In this document: piece after piece, positions 1 to 7,617 of the stretch
How the letters are laid out: each line of letters opens with the position of its first letter
Numbering within the stretch: position 1 is the stretch's first letter
DNA from: Dyella_B sp036746095
Lineage (GTDB): Bacteria > Pseudomonadota > Gammaproteobacteria > Xanthomonadales > Rhodanobacteraceae
Direction of reading: 5' to 3'
Assembly (NCBI RefSeq): GCF_036746095.1
Contig: NZ_DAIOEU010000019.1
Coordinates: 4,083 to 68,082 of the forward strand
Length of the DNA stretch: 64,000 bases
Translations under genes and position numbers: made by a program
The notes under the pieces: generated by a model
What the model saw: only the letters and a program-made list of their open reading frames with translations
Databases searched by the model: none
What the model was told of the DNA's origin: nothing

Positions 1-1129
1 CGAAGCGATCAAAACCCAGCGCCTTGAACGCCGTGTTGCGATTCCAGAAGGTCGGGTCGTTGCCGTGAATGGCGATCGTTTCGTAGCCATGCGCGCGCAA
101 GGTGCGCACCATGCTCGGCACGACCTTGTCGTGCAGTTGCAGGTATGGGAACTGCATGTTGCTGAAATAGCGCAGCGACAGCCCGGTGAGCACTTCGAAT
201 TCGGTGCGGATGGTGCCGCCGCCGTAGGTAGGTACGTGCAACGGGCCGCTCATGCCTTCTGTAGCCAGGCGGTCGAGATTGGGCGTGAGTTTGGCGTTTT
301 CGTAGCCATGCACGATGCTTGGATCGAAGAACGACTCGCTCTGGATCACCACGATGTCGGGCAATGTGGTGTCACGGCCCACAGGCGTGTGCATGCGTGC
401 GCGCAATGCGTCGCCGGTGGTCTGCAGCAAGCTGCTTACAGCGTTGGGATCGGCCTTTTCTTTTGTGCGCCGATCCTGCAGGTGGAACATCACCAGCGAG
501 CTGACCAGGCCGGAATGAGTGGTGGTGGCCGCGGCAGACCACGGCTCCATCCACAATTTGTGACCGTTATACAGGCTGCGCCAGCCCGGCATGCCTAGTA
601 GCAGGGTCGCCAGCGTGGCGCCGAGCAAGGTACCGGCCACCACGCGCCGGCCGCCCGTGCGCGGTGCAAACAGTGGCGGCTCATAGCGCCACATGGTGAC
701 AATGGCCGCGATACCGCCAAGCAGGGCCAGGTAGGGCCAAGGGCTATGCGGCAGGTAGCTGCCCAGCACGTGCAGGCCGCCCTTGTGCAACTGGTCCACC
801 ATGCGGAAATCGGCCGGCAACAGTGGCGTGCCGAGGTTGGCCACCTTCAAGGCATTGACCCCATACACCACCACCAGCGCCAGGTAGGCAAGGCCGAAGG
901 AGAGCAGGGTGCGCCGGGTCAGGATCAGCAACAGCAGGGCCAGCATCAGCCCGGGCATGGCATTGGCCAGCGGGAGCGCCGGATGCGCCACCAGTTGGGA
1001 GGCCGTTACCCCCTGGTTGCCATCCAGCAGGCCGGTCAGCAGGACGAACGCCGCCATCATCGCCAGCACCAGGAGGGTGCGTACAGCGACGGACCGTTTG
1101 GATAGCAGCGTGGGAGAAACCAGGGGCAT
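1..1129 (-). CDS. LTA synthase-like membrane sulfatase (partial, 3' end outside window)
   Basis: Probable phosphoglycerol-transferase-type enzyme of the alkaline phosphatase/sulfatase superfamily, acting on the periplasmic face of the inner membrane. It is open from an ATG at 1129 to the window edge (376 codons visible), with an in-frame TGA 18 bases upstream, so this is the first possible ATG. About five hydrophobic segments lie near residues 15-35, 58-72, 75-97, 130-150 and 163-182. The catalytic domain then begins with IVVIQSESFFD (metal-binding Glu about 265) and YGGGTIRTEFEVLTG (presumed nucleophile Thr about 306), the signature of LtaS/OpgB-like proteins. The C-terminal metal site is off the edge. 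The substrate cannot be told; OPG modification or a lipid-linked glycerol phosphate are possible. Confidence 0.8.
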   Translation of the reverse strand, partial: MPLVSPTLLSKRSVAVRTLLVLAMMAAFVLLTGLLDGNQGVTASQLVAHPALPLANAMPGLMLALLLLILTRRTLLSFGLAYLALVVVYGVNALKVANLGTPLLPADFRMVDQLHKGGLHVLGSYLPHSPWPYLALLGGIAAIVTMWRYEPPLFAPRTGGRRVVAGTLLGATLATLLLGMPGWRSLYNGHKLWMEPWSAAATTTHSGLVSSLVMFHLQDRRTKEKADPNAVSSLLQTTGDALRARMHTPVGRDTTLPDIVVIQSESFFDPSIVHGYENAKLTPNLDRLATEGMSGPLHVPTYGGGTIRTEFEVLTGLSLRYFSNMQFPYLQLHDKVVPSMVRTLRAHGYETIAIHGNDPTFWNRNTAFKALGFDRF

Positions 1130-1338
1130 CGAAGTCCGGATCTGTCATCTGGGGAGATGCGGACTGTAACGTGACTGACATGAATCGGTTGTCAGCCACC
1201 TGGCTGGGGTCCGTAGAGGTTCATGCCGCTGGCGGGCAAGCTTCAGGAAGACGAAAGAAATCTCAAAAAACCCTTACGGCGCCATGATGGGCATGGATGG
1301 GCTCTGTCCGGTTCGGGCAAGGCTTGGGCATAGCAAAG

Positions 1339-2778
1339 TCATGCCGCATCGGCCAGCGAGCGAGGTACCGCAACACAGTGCACGGGTTCGCCAAGCAGCT
1401 CGCCGTACCAATGCGCGGCCTCGGCTTGTGCGGCTACCTCGCCCAGGACGAGCAAGGCCGGGGCACTGATCGCATGGCGTGCCACGAGGGTCGGCAGTAC
1501 GCCCAACGTACCGGTCAAGGTGCGCTGCTGCGGCAGCGATCCGTTCTCGATCAAGGCAAACGGTGTGTTGGCGGCACGGCCATGTGCGAGCAATTGCAGG
1601 GTGAGCTCATCGAGCTGGCTGACGCCCATGTAGATCGCCAGCGTTTGACGCTCGCGCGCCAGATCCGACCAATCCAGCGTGTTGAAGGACTGCTGGCAGT
1701 GCGCGGTGACCAATCGCACCGATTGCGCATGATCGCGATGCGTCAGCGGTATGCCGCTGTAGGCGGCGCAGGCGAGTGCGGCGGTAATGCCCGGCACCAC
1801 TTCATACGCGATGCCGTGCTCGCGCAAGAAAGCCAGTTCTTCGCCGCCGCGGCCGAACACGAAAGGATCGCCGCCTTTCAAGCGCACCACGCGCTTTCCT
1901 GCACGCGCATGTTCGAGCAATAGTGCATGAATCGTCGCTTGTGGCGTATGCAGCGCGCCGCCGCGTTTGCCTACTGCGATACGTTCGGCATCGCGGCGAG
2001 CGAGGTCGAGGATCGGCGCGCTGATCAGTGCGTCGTGCAGAATCACATCCGCCTCGTTGAGCGCACGCAACGCGCGCAACGTGAGCAAGCCCGGGTCACC
2101 CGGCCCTGCGCCCACGAGTACCACGGTGCCGGGAATTTGCGCTTCCTTTCGATGCGCCAGGGCGGCGACAAGCTGTCGTTCCGCTTGCACGGGATGCGCA
2201 GCACGCAGCGATGCATGCACGGTACCCTCATGCAGCCATTCGTATAAGCGCCGGCGCGCAGCAAGATCGCCGTAACGCGCACGAATGCGCGCGCGATAAC
2301 GCTGTGCAAGGCGCAACAGCGAACCCACGGCAGGATCGAGCAAGCGCTCGATACGTTCGCGCAGGCGACGCGCCAGCATGGACGCCGCACCGCCGCGGGA
2401 GATCGCCGCCAACAGCGGGGAGCGGTCAAGCGCGCCTGGTATTTGAAAGCTGGAAAGCGATGCGTCGTCGACCACATTCACCCATCGCTGCACGGCATGG
2501 CCATCGGCAGCGATACGTGCGTTGAGGGGACGTGAACGCGTGGCCGCAATGACCAGCCATGCGCCATCGAGCCATTCGGGCTGGTAAGTCCCCGCGCACC
2601 AGGTAATTCGTTCCAACTGCAACCATTCCCGCAACTCCGGCACCAGCACCGCTGCGCCCACGGTGACGCGAGCACCGGCTTTCAACAGCATGGCCGTTTT
2701 TCGAGCCGCCACGTCCCCGCCGCCCACCACCAGCACGTGGCGGTCCCGAAGATCGGCATATAGCGGGTAAAGCGGCAT
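1339..2778 (-). CDS. cysG: Siroheme synthase CysG (trifunctional)
   Basis: Makes siroheme, the cofactor of the CysI sulfite reductase encoded about 5 kb away: SAM-dependent methylation of uroporphyrinogen III, NAD-dependent oxidation of precorrin-2, then iron insertion. The N-terminal Rossmann domain shows GGGDVAARK at residues 19-27. The C-terminal methyltransferase begins at VGAGPGDPG (222-230) and carries the VPGITAALACAAYSGIPLTHRD-like SAM motif. 479 aa, a usual length for fused CysG. I chose the ATG at 2778 because MPLYPLYADLRDR aligns with the E. coli N terminus; an upstream ATG at 2826 would add 16 atypical residues. It is divergent from cysB, with a candidate operator in between. Confidence 0.93.
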   Translation of the reverse strand: MPLYPLYADLRDRHVLVVGGGDVAARKTAMLLKAGARVTVGAAVLVPELREWLQLERITWCAGTYQPEWLDGAWLVIAATRSRPLNARIAADGHAVQRWVNVVDDASLSSFQIPGALDRSPLLAAISRGGAASMLARRLRERIERLLDPAVGSLLRLAQRYRARIRARYGDLAARRRLYEWLHEGTVHASLRAAHPVQAERQLVAALAHRKEAQIPGTVVLVGAGPGDPGLLTLRALRALNEADVILHDALISAPILDLARRDAERIAVGKRGGALHTPQATIHALLLEHARAGKRVVRLKGGDPFVFGRGGEELAFLREHGIAYEVVPGITAALACAAYSGIPLTHRDHAQSVRLVTAHCQQSFNTLDWSDLARERQTLAIYMGVSQLDELTLQLLAHGRAANTPFALIENGSLPQQRTLTGTLGVLPTLVARHAISAPALLVLGEVAAQAEAAHWYGELLGEPVHCVAVPRSLADAA

Positions 2779-2908
2779 GGAGCGCATCCGGCATGCAGGA
2801 TTGAAATGCCACGCTAACGCCGTCATCGAGCGTTAGGAAATGGCTGCTCGGCCGGAAGATATGGCTGGACGGCATAGGTTTTCAGCCCATCACGCAGAAA
2901 AGACTTAT

Positions 2909-2924
2909 AGATGTATAGACGTCC
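2909..2924. promoter_or_regulatory. Candidate operator between cysG and cysB
   Basis: AGATGTATAGACGTCC lies in the cysG-cysB intergenic space (2779-3096). Fourteen of 16 positions match the palindrome at 11131-11146 in front of cysJ. Because the site recurs only near sulfur genes, CysB binding is an inference. The AGACGTCC half also resembles a MetJ met-box, but MetJ is not expected in this lineage. Nothing else is evident in this 318-bp spacer. Confidence 0.45.
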
Positions 2925-3096
2925 AAATAACGCTGTGTTAAGGTCGATGGACGACTGGTACACAAACCGGCAAGGGTGTGGGGATTGTGATGAAACGCTG
3001 TTCAGGGTGGTCCATGAGCTGCATGTGCTTCGGCACGATGTACTTCGACAAACGTCGAGCTAACCCCTGCGCACGATTCACCCTGGAGCCGATCTC

Positions 3097-4101
3097 ATGA
3101 CCCTCACGCAACTTCGCTACATCGTCGCCATCGCCGACGCCGGTCTCAACATCACCCTCGCCGCCGATAACGTCCACGCCACCCAGTCCGGCATCAGCAA
3201 GCAGCTCAAGCAACTGGAAGGCGAACTGGGTTTCCAGGTATTTACTCGCCGCGGCAAGAGCCTGGACGCGGTCACTCCCGCTGGCGGACAGGTGCTGGAG
3301 CGGGCGCGCAGCATCCTGCACGAGGCACGCAACATCCGGGCGCTGGCCGCCAACCTGCGCGAAGAAGCACAGGGCGAGCTGTCGGTAGCCACCACGCACA
3401 CCCAGGCGCGCTTCGTGCTGCCCGAGGCCATCGCGCGCCTCAAGCAGCAGTACCCGGATCTTGGCGTGCACATCCGCCCGCAAGGCGAAGGCCGTGTCAT
3501 CGGCCTGTTCGAAAGCGGCGAGGTGGACCTGGTCATCGTCAGCACCAGCGGCCAGGCGCCGGAGGGCGGTATCGCCGTGCCGTTGTTCCGCTGGTATCGC
3601 CGCGCAGTGGTGCCGCAGGGACACCCGCTGGCCAAGCTGGGCCGGCCGCTGCGCATCGAAGACCTGGCCGAATACCCGCTGGTCAGCTACGAATCCTCCC
3701 TGCAACCCGAATCGTCGCTGCGGCGGGCCTTTGCCGCCGCAGCACTGACTCCGCGCATCGCCTGCACCTCGGCCGACGCGGATTTGATCAAGACCTACGT
3801 ACTCGCCGGCCTGGGCGTGGGCATCCTCGCCGAAATGGCGGTCACCCCGGCCGACCGCGAGCTGGTCGCGCTCGACATCGACAAACTGCTGCCGATCTGC
3901 ACCAGCTGGATGGTGCTGCGCCGGGACCACGTATTGCGCAGCTATGTGGCGCAATTTGCCCGGCTGGTGGCGCCGCAGATCGACGAAGCGGAATTGCGCC
4001 GCGTGGTGGCTGGCCACGCCGAGCCCAATTGGCCCGCTCCGCCGCTGTGGAATGCATTGCAGCACCGCCACGTCCGGCGGCCGGTAACGCGCGCGGCCTG
4101 A
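3097..4101 (+). CDS. cysB: LysR-family sulfur regulator CysB
   Basis: Transcriptional activator of sulfate assimilation, which in the family responds to N-acetylserine or O-acetylserine. The N-terminal winged helix-turn-helix (residues about 1-60, MTLTQLRYIVAIADAGLNIT and ATQSGISKQLKQLE) is of CysB/Cbl type. The periplasmic-binding-protein-like effector domain (about 90-300) has TTHTQARFVLP and IVSTSG, typical of CysB. 334 aa, against 324 in E. coli; the C-terminal extension is Arg- and His-rich. A GGAG sits about 8 bases before the ATG. It lies between cysG and the sat-cysC/cysHIJ block, so it is the obvious regulator of the surrounding genes. Confidence 0.93.
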   Translation: MTLTQLRYIVAIADAGLNITLAADNVHATQSGISKQLKQLEGELGFQVFTRRGKSLDAVTPAGGQVLERARSILHEARNIRALAANLREEAQGELSVATTHTQARFVLPEAIARLKQQYPDLGVHIRPQGEGRVIGLFESGEVDLVIVSTSGQAPEGGIAVPLFRWYRRAVVPQGHPLAKLGRPLRIEDLAEYPLVSYESSLQPESSLRRAFAAAALTPRIACTSADADLIKTYVLAGLGVGILAEMAVTPADRELVALDIDKLLPICTSWMVLRRDHVLRSYVAQFARLVAPQIDEAELRRVVAGHAEPNWPAPPLWNALQHRHVRRPVTRAA

Positions 4102-4134
4102 TACGAAAAAGCTTTCCTGCAAGAAAATGCATCG

Positions 4135-4157
4135 CTTTCCGTGTACGTGCCGGAAAG
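4135..4157 (+). terminator. Weak hairpin downstream of cysB
   Basis: CTTTCCG (4135-4141) and CGGAAAG (4151-4157) form a 7-bp stem with a 9-base loop, 33 bases after the cysB stop. There is no T-tract, so termination is uncertain. Confidence 0.25.
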
Positions 4158-4321
4158 GTGGGGTCTGCGTTGTCCGAAAGCAGAGGCGCACAGGTTTTTA
4201 AATCCAGGCCGACGGCGCAGGCCTTGATCACCGTGACACCATGGCGCGTGCTTCGCTGCACGCATGGCCGCAGGTGCTTGTGTCCCAGCGGATCATTCAC
4301 GGTTTTCATCAGGAGAATTTC

Positions 4322-4837
4322 ATGGCACGTAAAGTTTCGTCCGCAACCAAGCGCCTGGCGTCCAGCGCCTTGGCTTCGGCAATGCTGTTGGGCGCGGGTA
4401 CGGCAATGGCGCAAAACCTCGATCTGGACAAGGCAGTGTCGACGGCCGGCAAATGGATGGCGCAGGCTGATGCCGGCAAGGCCGACGCCATGTGGAAGGC
4501 CAGCAGCCCGACCATGCAGAAGAGCGTCACACAGGACAACTGGAGCAAGTACATCACCAGCTTGCGCGGTGCCGTAGGCAATGAATCGGAGCGCAACTGG
4601 ATCGGTGTCAACAAGATCGACAACCCGAAGGACCTGCCGGCCGGCCAGTACCTCAACGTGATCTATGCCACCAAGTTCGCCAAGGCGATGGCGGTGGAAA
4701 CCGTGTCGCTGGCGAAGGGTTCCTCCGGTTGGCAACCGATCGGCTACATCGTGCGCGACGCGAATCCGAAAGCGCCAGCAGCCAGCAACGGCAACGCCGC
4801 CCCATCCGCTCCTGCGGCTCAGCCGCCAGGCAAGTAA
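4322..4837 (+). CDS. DUF4019 secreted protein
   Basis: Exported protein of unknown function. The start at 4322 is set by AGGAG 8 bases upstream and gives a clear Sec signal peptide (RKVSSATKR, hydrophobic stretch, AMA-Q cleavage near residue 29); the longer open frame from 4241 would bury this signal. The mature part has the DUF4019 pattern: a DAGKADAMWKAS helix, WSKYITSLRGAVGNESER, then DLPAGQYLNVIYATKFAKAMAVETV and GWQPIGYIV. An Ala/Pro-rich tail ends the 171-aa protein. It stands between cysB and the convergent sat-cysC gene. A link to sulfur metabolism is not shown by the sequence. Confidence 0.8.
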   Translation: MARKVSSATKRLASSALASAMLLGAGTAMAQNLDLDKAVSTAGKWMAQADAGKADAMWKASSPTMQKSVTQDNWSKYITSLRGAVGNESERNWIGVNKIDNPKDLPAGQYLNVIYATKFAKAMAVETVSLAKGSSGWQPIGYIVRDANPKAPAASNGNAAPSAPAAQPPGK

Positions 4838-4845
4838 GCAACCTA

Positions 4846-4933
4846 GGTTGGGGTGAGCGGCGCGCGAACCCCAGCCATTCCAGATACCTGCATGTCATGT
4901 TGGGGTTTGGCTGGACTGCGCTTCACCCCAACC
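4846..4933. repeat. Inverted repeat between convergent genes
   Basis: GGTTGGGGTGAGCG at 4846-4859 is matched in inverse at 4919-4933 (CGCTTCACCCCAACC, one extra T). It sits between the DUF4019 gene and the end of sat-cysC. It belongs to the loose GTTGGG-type extragenic palindromes also seen near 44.9 and 53.0 kb, and may terminate both genes. Confidence 0.5.
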
Positions 4934-4960
4934 GACATGCACAGCGGCGTTTTCAATGGC

Positions 4961-6706
4961 TCATGCCAGCGCTTGCGTCTGCAACCACTCCAGCACCTTG
5001 TCAGCCGCTTCGCTCACCGACACCTGGCTGGTATCGATGCGCAGCTCCGGCGTTACCGGCGTTTCGTAGGGATCGTCGATACCGGTAAAGCCCTTGATCT
5101 TTCCGGCGCGCGCGGCAGCATACAGGCCCTTGCGATCGCGCGCTTCGCAGATTTCCAGAGGCGTGGAAACATGGATTTCAACGAAACGCCCATGCGCTTC
5201 CACCAGTTGCCGCGCTTCGGCGCGTGCGTTGGCATAGGGCGCGATGGGTGCGCAGATTACGATGCCGCCGTGACGCACCACTTCGCTGGCCACGAAACCG
5301 ATGCGCGTGATGTTGGCGTCGCGATCCTCGCGCGAGAATCCCAAGCCCTTCGACAGATGCCGGCGTACTTCATCGCCATCCAGCACCGTCACCGGACGGC
5401 TGCTGGTTTCCAGCAGCCGCGACACCACCGCTTGCGCCAAGGTGGATTTGCCTGAGCCGGAAAGGCCGGTAAAGAACAGCGCCAGTCCCTGGCGTGCATT
5501 GGCGGGATGACGCTCGCGCAGGATCTTCACCACGTCCGGGAAGGTGAACCATTCCGGGATCGGCTCGCCGTTGTGCAAACGGCGGCGCAACTCGGTGCCG
5601 GAAATATCGCGCACCTCATCGTCCGGGCGTACCTCAGTCTGCGGCACATAGGTATCGCGATTGGCGGCATACACCATCGCCGGAAATGGCACGACCTCGA
5701 TGCCGAGTTCGTCCTGATGCTTGGCCAGCAGTTGTTGCGCGGCGTAAGGATCGTAGAACGGCTTGCCTTCCGCGTCCTTGCCGGGGCCGGCGTGGTCGCG
5801 GCCGACGATGAAGTGGCTGGCGCCGTAGTTCTTGCGGATGATCGCATGCCACAGCGCCTCGCGCGGACCGCCCATGCGCATCGCCAGCGGCAGCAGTGCC
5901 AGCGTGGCCAGGCCCGGCGGATAGTGCTCCAGCAAGGCGCGATAGCAGCGCACGCGCGTGTAGTGATCGACGTCGCCGGGTTTGGTGCGGCCCACCGATG
6001 GTTGGATCAACAGCTTCGCGCCCACCTTTTCGGCTGCACGCAAGGTCAACTCGCGATGTGCGCGATGCATCGGGTTGCGCGTCTGGAACGCGACGATGCG
6101 ATGCCAGCCGTGCTGATGGAACCAGTCGCGCAATTCGCGCGGGCTGAGGCGCAGCGACGTGAAGTCGTAATGCGGCGGCGGCTGGATACCTTGCACGCGT
6201 CCACCCAGGTAGACCGAGCCGGTGCGATCCAGCAATTCGGCCACGCCAGGGTGCGTGCGATCGGTGGTGCCGAACACGCGGCGGGCTTCCTCGATGCGGT
6301 CGGGGAAATACACATCCTCCACCGTCAGCACGGCCAGCGGCGTGCCTTGCGTGTCGTTGAGGCTGATCTGCGCGTTTTCGCCCAGCTTTGCCGCAAATGC
6401 TTCATCCACGTCCAGCACGATCGGGATCGGCCACAGCGTGCCGTCGGCCAAGCGCATCTCGTTCACCACGCCGTCGTAGTCCGCGCGGCCGAGAAACCCT
6501 TGCAACGGTGAAAAGCCGCCATTGAGCAGCAATTCCAGATCGCACAGCTGGCGCTGGTTGAGCGTCCATTGTGGCAGCGATGCACTGCGTCGCTTCAGTG
6601 CCTCGGCTTCGGCGGCCGGAAGATACAGCTCGCGCAACACGCCGCCATGCGGCGCGATCAACGCTTCGAGTTCAGCCGAGGCAAGTTCGGCGGCAAGGGC
6701 TTTCAT
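4961..6706 (-). CDS. Fused ATP sulfurylase / APS kinase
   Basis: Bifunctional enzyme converting sulfate and ATP to APS and then PAPS in the cytoplasm. Residues 1-400 are a Sat/Met3-type ATP sulfurylase with QTRNPMHRAH (208-217) and GRDHAGPG (302-309). Residues about 405-575 are an APS kinase with P-loop GLSGSGKST (414-422), the DGDEVRRHLSKGLGFS motif and a FTGIDDPYE-like substrate loop. 581 aa. Start supported by AGGAAA 8 bases upstream. It is a single-chain alternative to the heteromeric CysD/CysN(C) found in many relatives; no cysD or cysN is present here. Same strand as cysJ-cysI-cysH, 188 bp downstream of cysH. Confidence 0.93.
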   Translation of the reverse strand: MKALAAELASAELEALIAPHGGVLRELYLPAAEAEALKRRSASLPQWTLNQRQLCDLELLLNGGFSPLQGFLGRADYDGVVNEMRLADGTLWPIPIVLDVDEAFAAKLGENAQISLNDTQGTPLAVLTVEDVYFPDRIEEARRVFGTTDRTHPGVAELLDRTGSVYLGGRVQGIQPPPHYDFTSLRLSPRELRDWFHQHGWHRIVAFQTRNPMHRAHRELTLRAAEKVGAKLLIQPSVGRTKPGDVDHYTRVRCYRALLEHYPPGLATLALLPLAMRMGGPREALWHAIIRKNYGASHFIVGRDHAGPGKDAEGKPFYDPYAAQQLLAKHQDELGIEVVPFPAMVYAANRDTYVPQTEVRPDDEVRDISGTELRRRLHNGEPIPEWFTFPDVVKILRERHPANARQGLALFFTGLSGSGKSTLAQAVVSRLLETSSRPVTVLDGDEVRRHLSKGLGFSREDRDANITRIGFVASEVVRHGGIVICAPIAPYANARAEARQLVEAHGRFVEIHVSTPLEICEARDRKGLYAAARAGKIKGFTGIDDPYETPVTPELRIDTSQVSVSEAADKVLEWLQTQALA

Positions 6707-6750
6707 GGTGTTTCCTCAGATTATCGGGGCGGTCTTTTTTAGAGCTGAAT

Positions 6751-6879
6751 GGAGAAGAGTGAGAAGTGAGAGTGGCGAACCTAAGAGCTTGGGCAACGAA
6801 TTACTTGGCAAAGAAGAATTCCAACAGCCTGGGGTGCTGATGTTTGCTGCAGGCTTGCTCCCACTTCTCACTCATCTCC
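6751..6879. repeat. Long-range inverted repeat in the cysH/sat-cysC spacer
   Basis: The arm 6751-6771 (core GAGTGAGAAGTGAGA) pairs with 6859-6879 (core TCCCACTTCTCACTC), 14 of 15 core positions and about 19 of 21 overall, around a loop of roughly 87 bases. It fills most of the 188-bp gap. It could shape the mRNA between cysH and sat-cysC. Confidence 0.55.
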
Positions 6880-6894
6880 ACTCGGGCTTCGCTT

Positions 6895-7617
6895 TCATAC
6901 GTCCAGGTGCAATCCGCATTCGCGCTTGATGCCGAAAAAACGGGTGTCCTCTTCACGCATGCCGGGTTCCCAGCGGCGTGTGGTGTGCGTATCGCCAATG
7001 GAGACATAACCTTTGTCCCACAAGGGGTGATAGGGCAGGTCATGGCGGCGCAGATACAGGCCGACGTCGCGGTCGGTCCAGTCGACGATGGGGTGCACTT
7101 TCCAGCGCCCATGCCGATGGTCCAGCACCGACGCCGCGGCACGGCTCAGCGACTGCTGCCGGCGCAGGCCGGCGAACCACGTGCCGGCGCCCAGGTCGGT
7201 CAGCGCCTGCTGCATAGGCTCCACCTTGGCCAGCCGGTTGTAGTGATCAAGCCCTTCACGCCCCTGATTCCACAGTTCGCCATGGCGCGCCTGCAGCCAG
7301 GCGGGCGAAAGGCTAGGGCGGATCACGTGGAGATTGAGCGAAAGGCGTTCGGTCAGCTCGTCGATGAAACGGTAGGTTTCGGGGAACAGATAACCGGTAT
7401 CGATCACGATCACCGGAATGTCCGGCACGCGCTGCGACAGCAGGTGCAGTGACACCGCCGACTGGGCGCCGAAGCTGGATGAAAGCACGTGCCGGCCGGG
7501 CAGGTGTTCCAGCGCCCAATCCACGCGCTCTTCGGCGTTGAGCGCAAGCAGCCTGGCGGCCAGCTTGTCGCGCGCACGCGCGTCCAGCGCTGCTTGTTCG
7601 GTCGAGGGCAGGGTCAT
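6895..7617 (-). CDS. cysH: PAPS reductase CysH
   Basis: Thioredoxin- or glutaredoxin-dependent reduction of PAPS to sulfite and PAP. The PP-loop ATPase-like fold is recognised by HVLSSSFGAQSAVSLHLL (SSSFG nucleotide loop), DTGYLFPETYRF, and the catalytic C-terminal KRECGLH, where the Cys forms the thiosulfonate intermediate. The paired cysteines that hold the Fe-S cluster of APS reductases are absent, so the substrate should be PAPS, matching the upstream APS kinase. 240 aa, usual length. Its ATG overlaps the cysI stop by four bases (ATGA), showing translational coupling in cysJ-cysI-cysH. Confidence 0.93.
   Translation of the reverse strand: MTLPSTEQAALDARARDKLAARLLALNAEERVDWALEHLPGRHVLSSSFGAQSAVSLHLLSQRVPDIPVIVIDTGYLFPETYRFIDELTERLSLNLHVIRPSLSPAWLQARHGELWNQGREGLDHYNRLAKVEPMQQALTDLGAGTWFAGLRRQQSLSRAAASVLDHRHGRWKVHPIVDWTDRDVGLYLRRHDLPYHPLWDKGYVSIGDTHTTRRWEPGMREEDTRFFGIKRECGLHLDV

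Noticed and set aside
2909..2924. MetJ met-box array
   Set aside because: AGACGTCC matches seven of eight met-box bases, but only one or two boxes occur, all near cys genes, and MetJ is not expected in this lineage; a cys regulator is the simpler reading.
2938..4191. 417-codon minus-strand frame opposite cysB
   Set aside because: Antisense of a clear LysR gene, no family signature.
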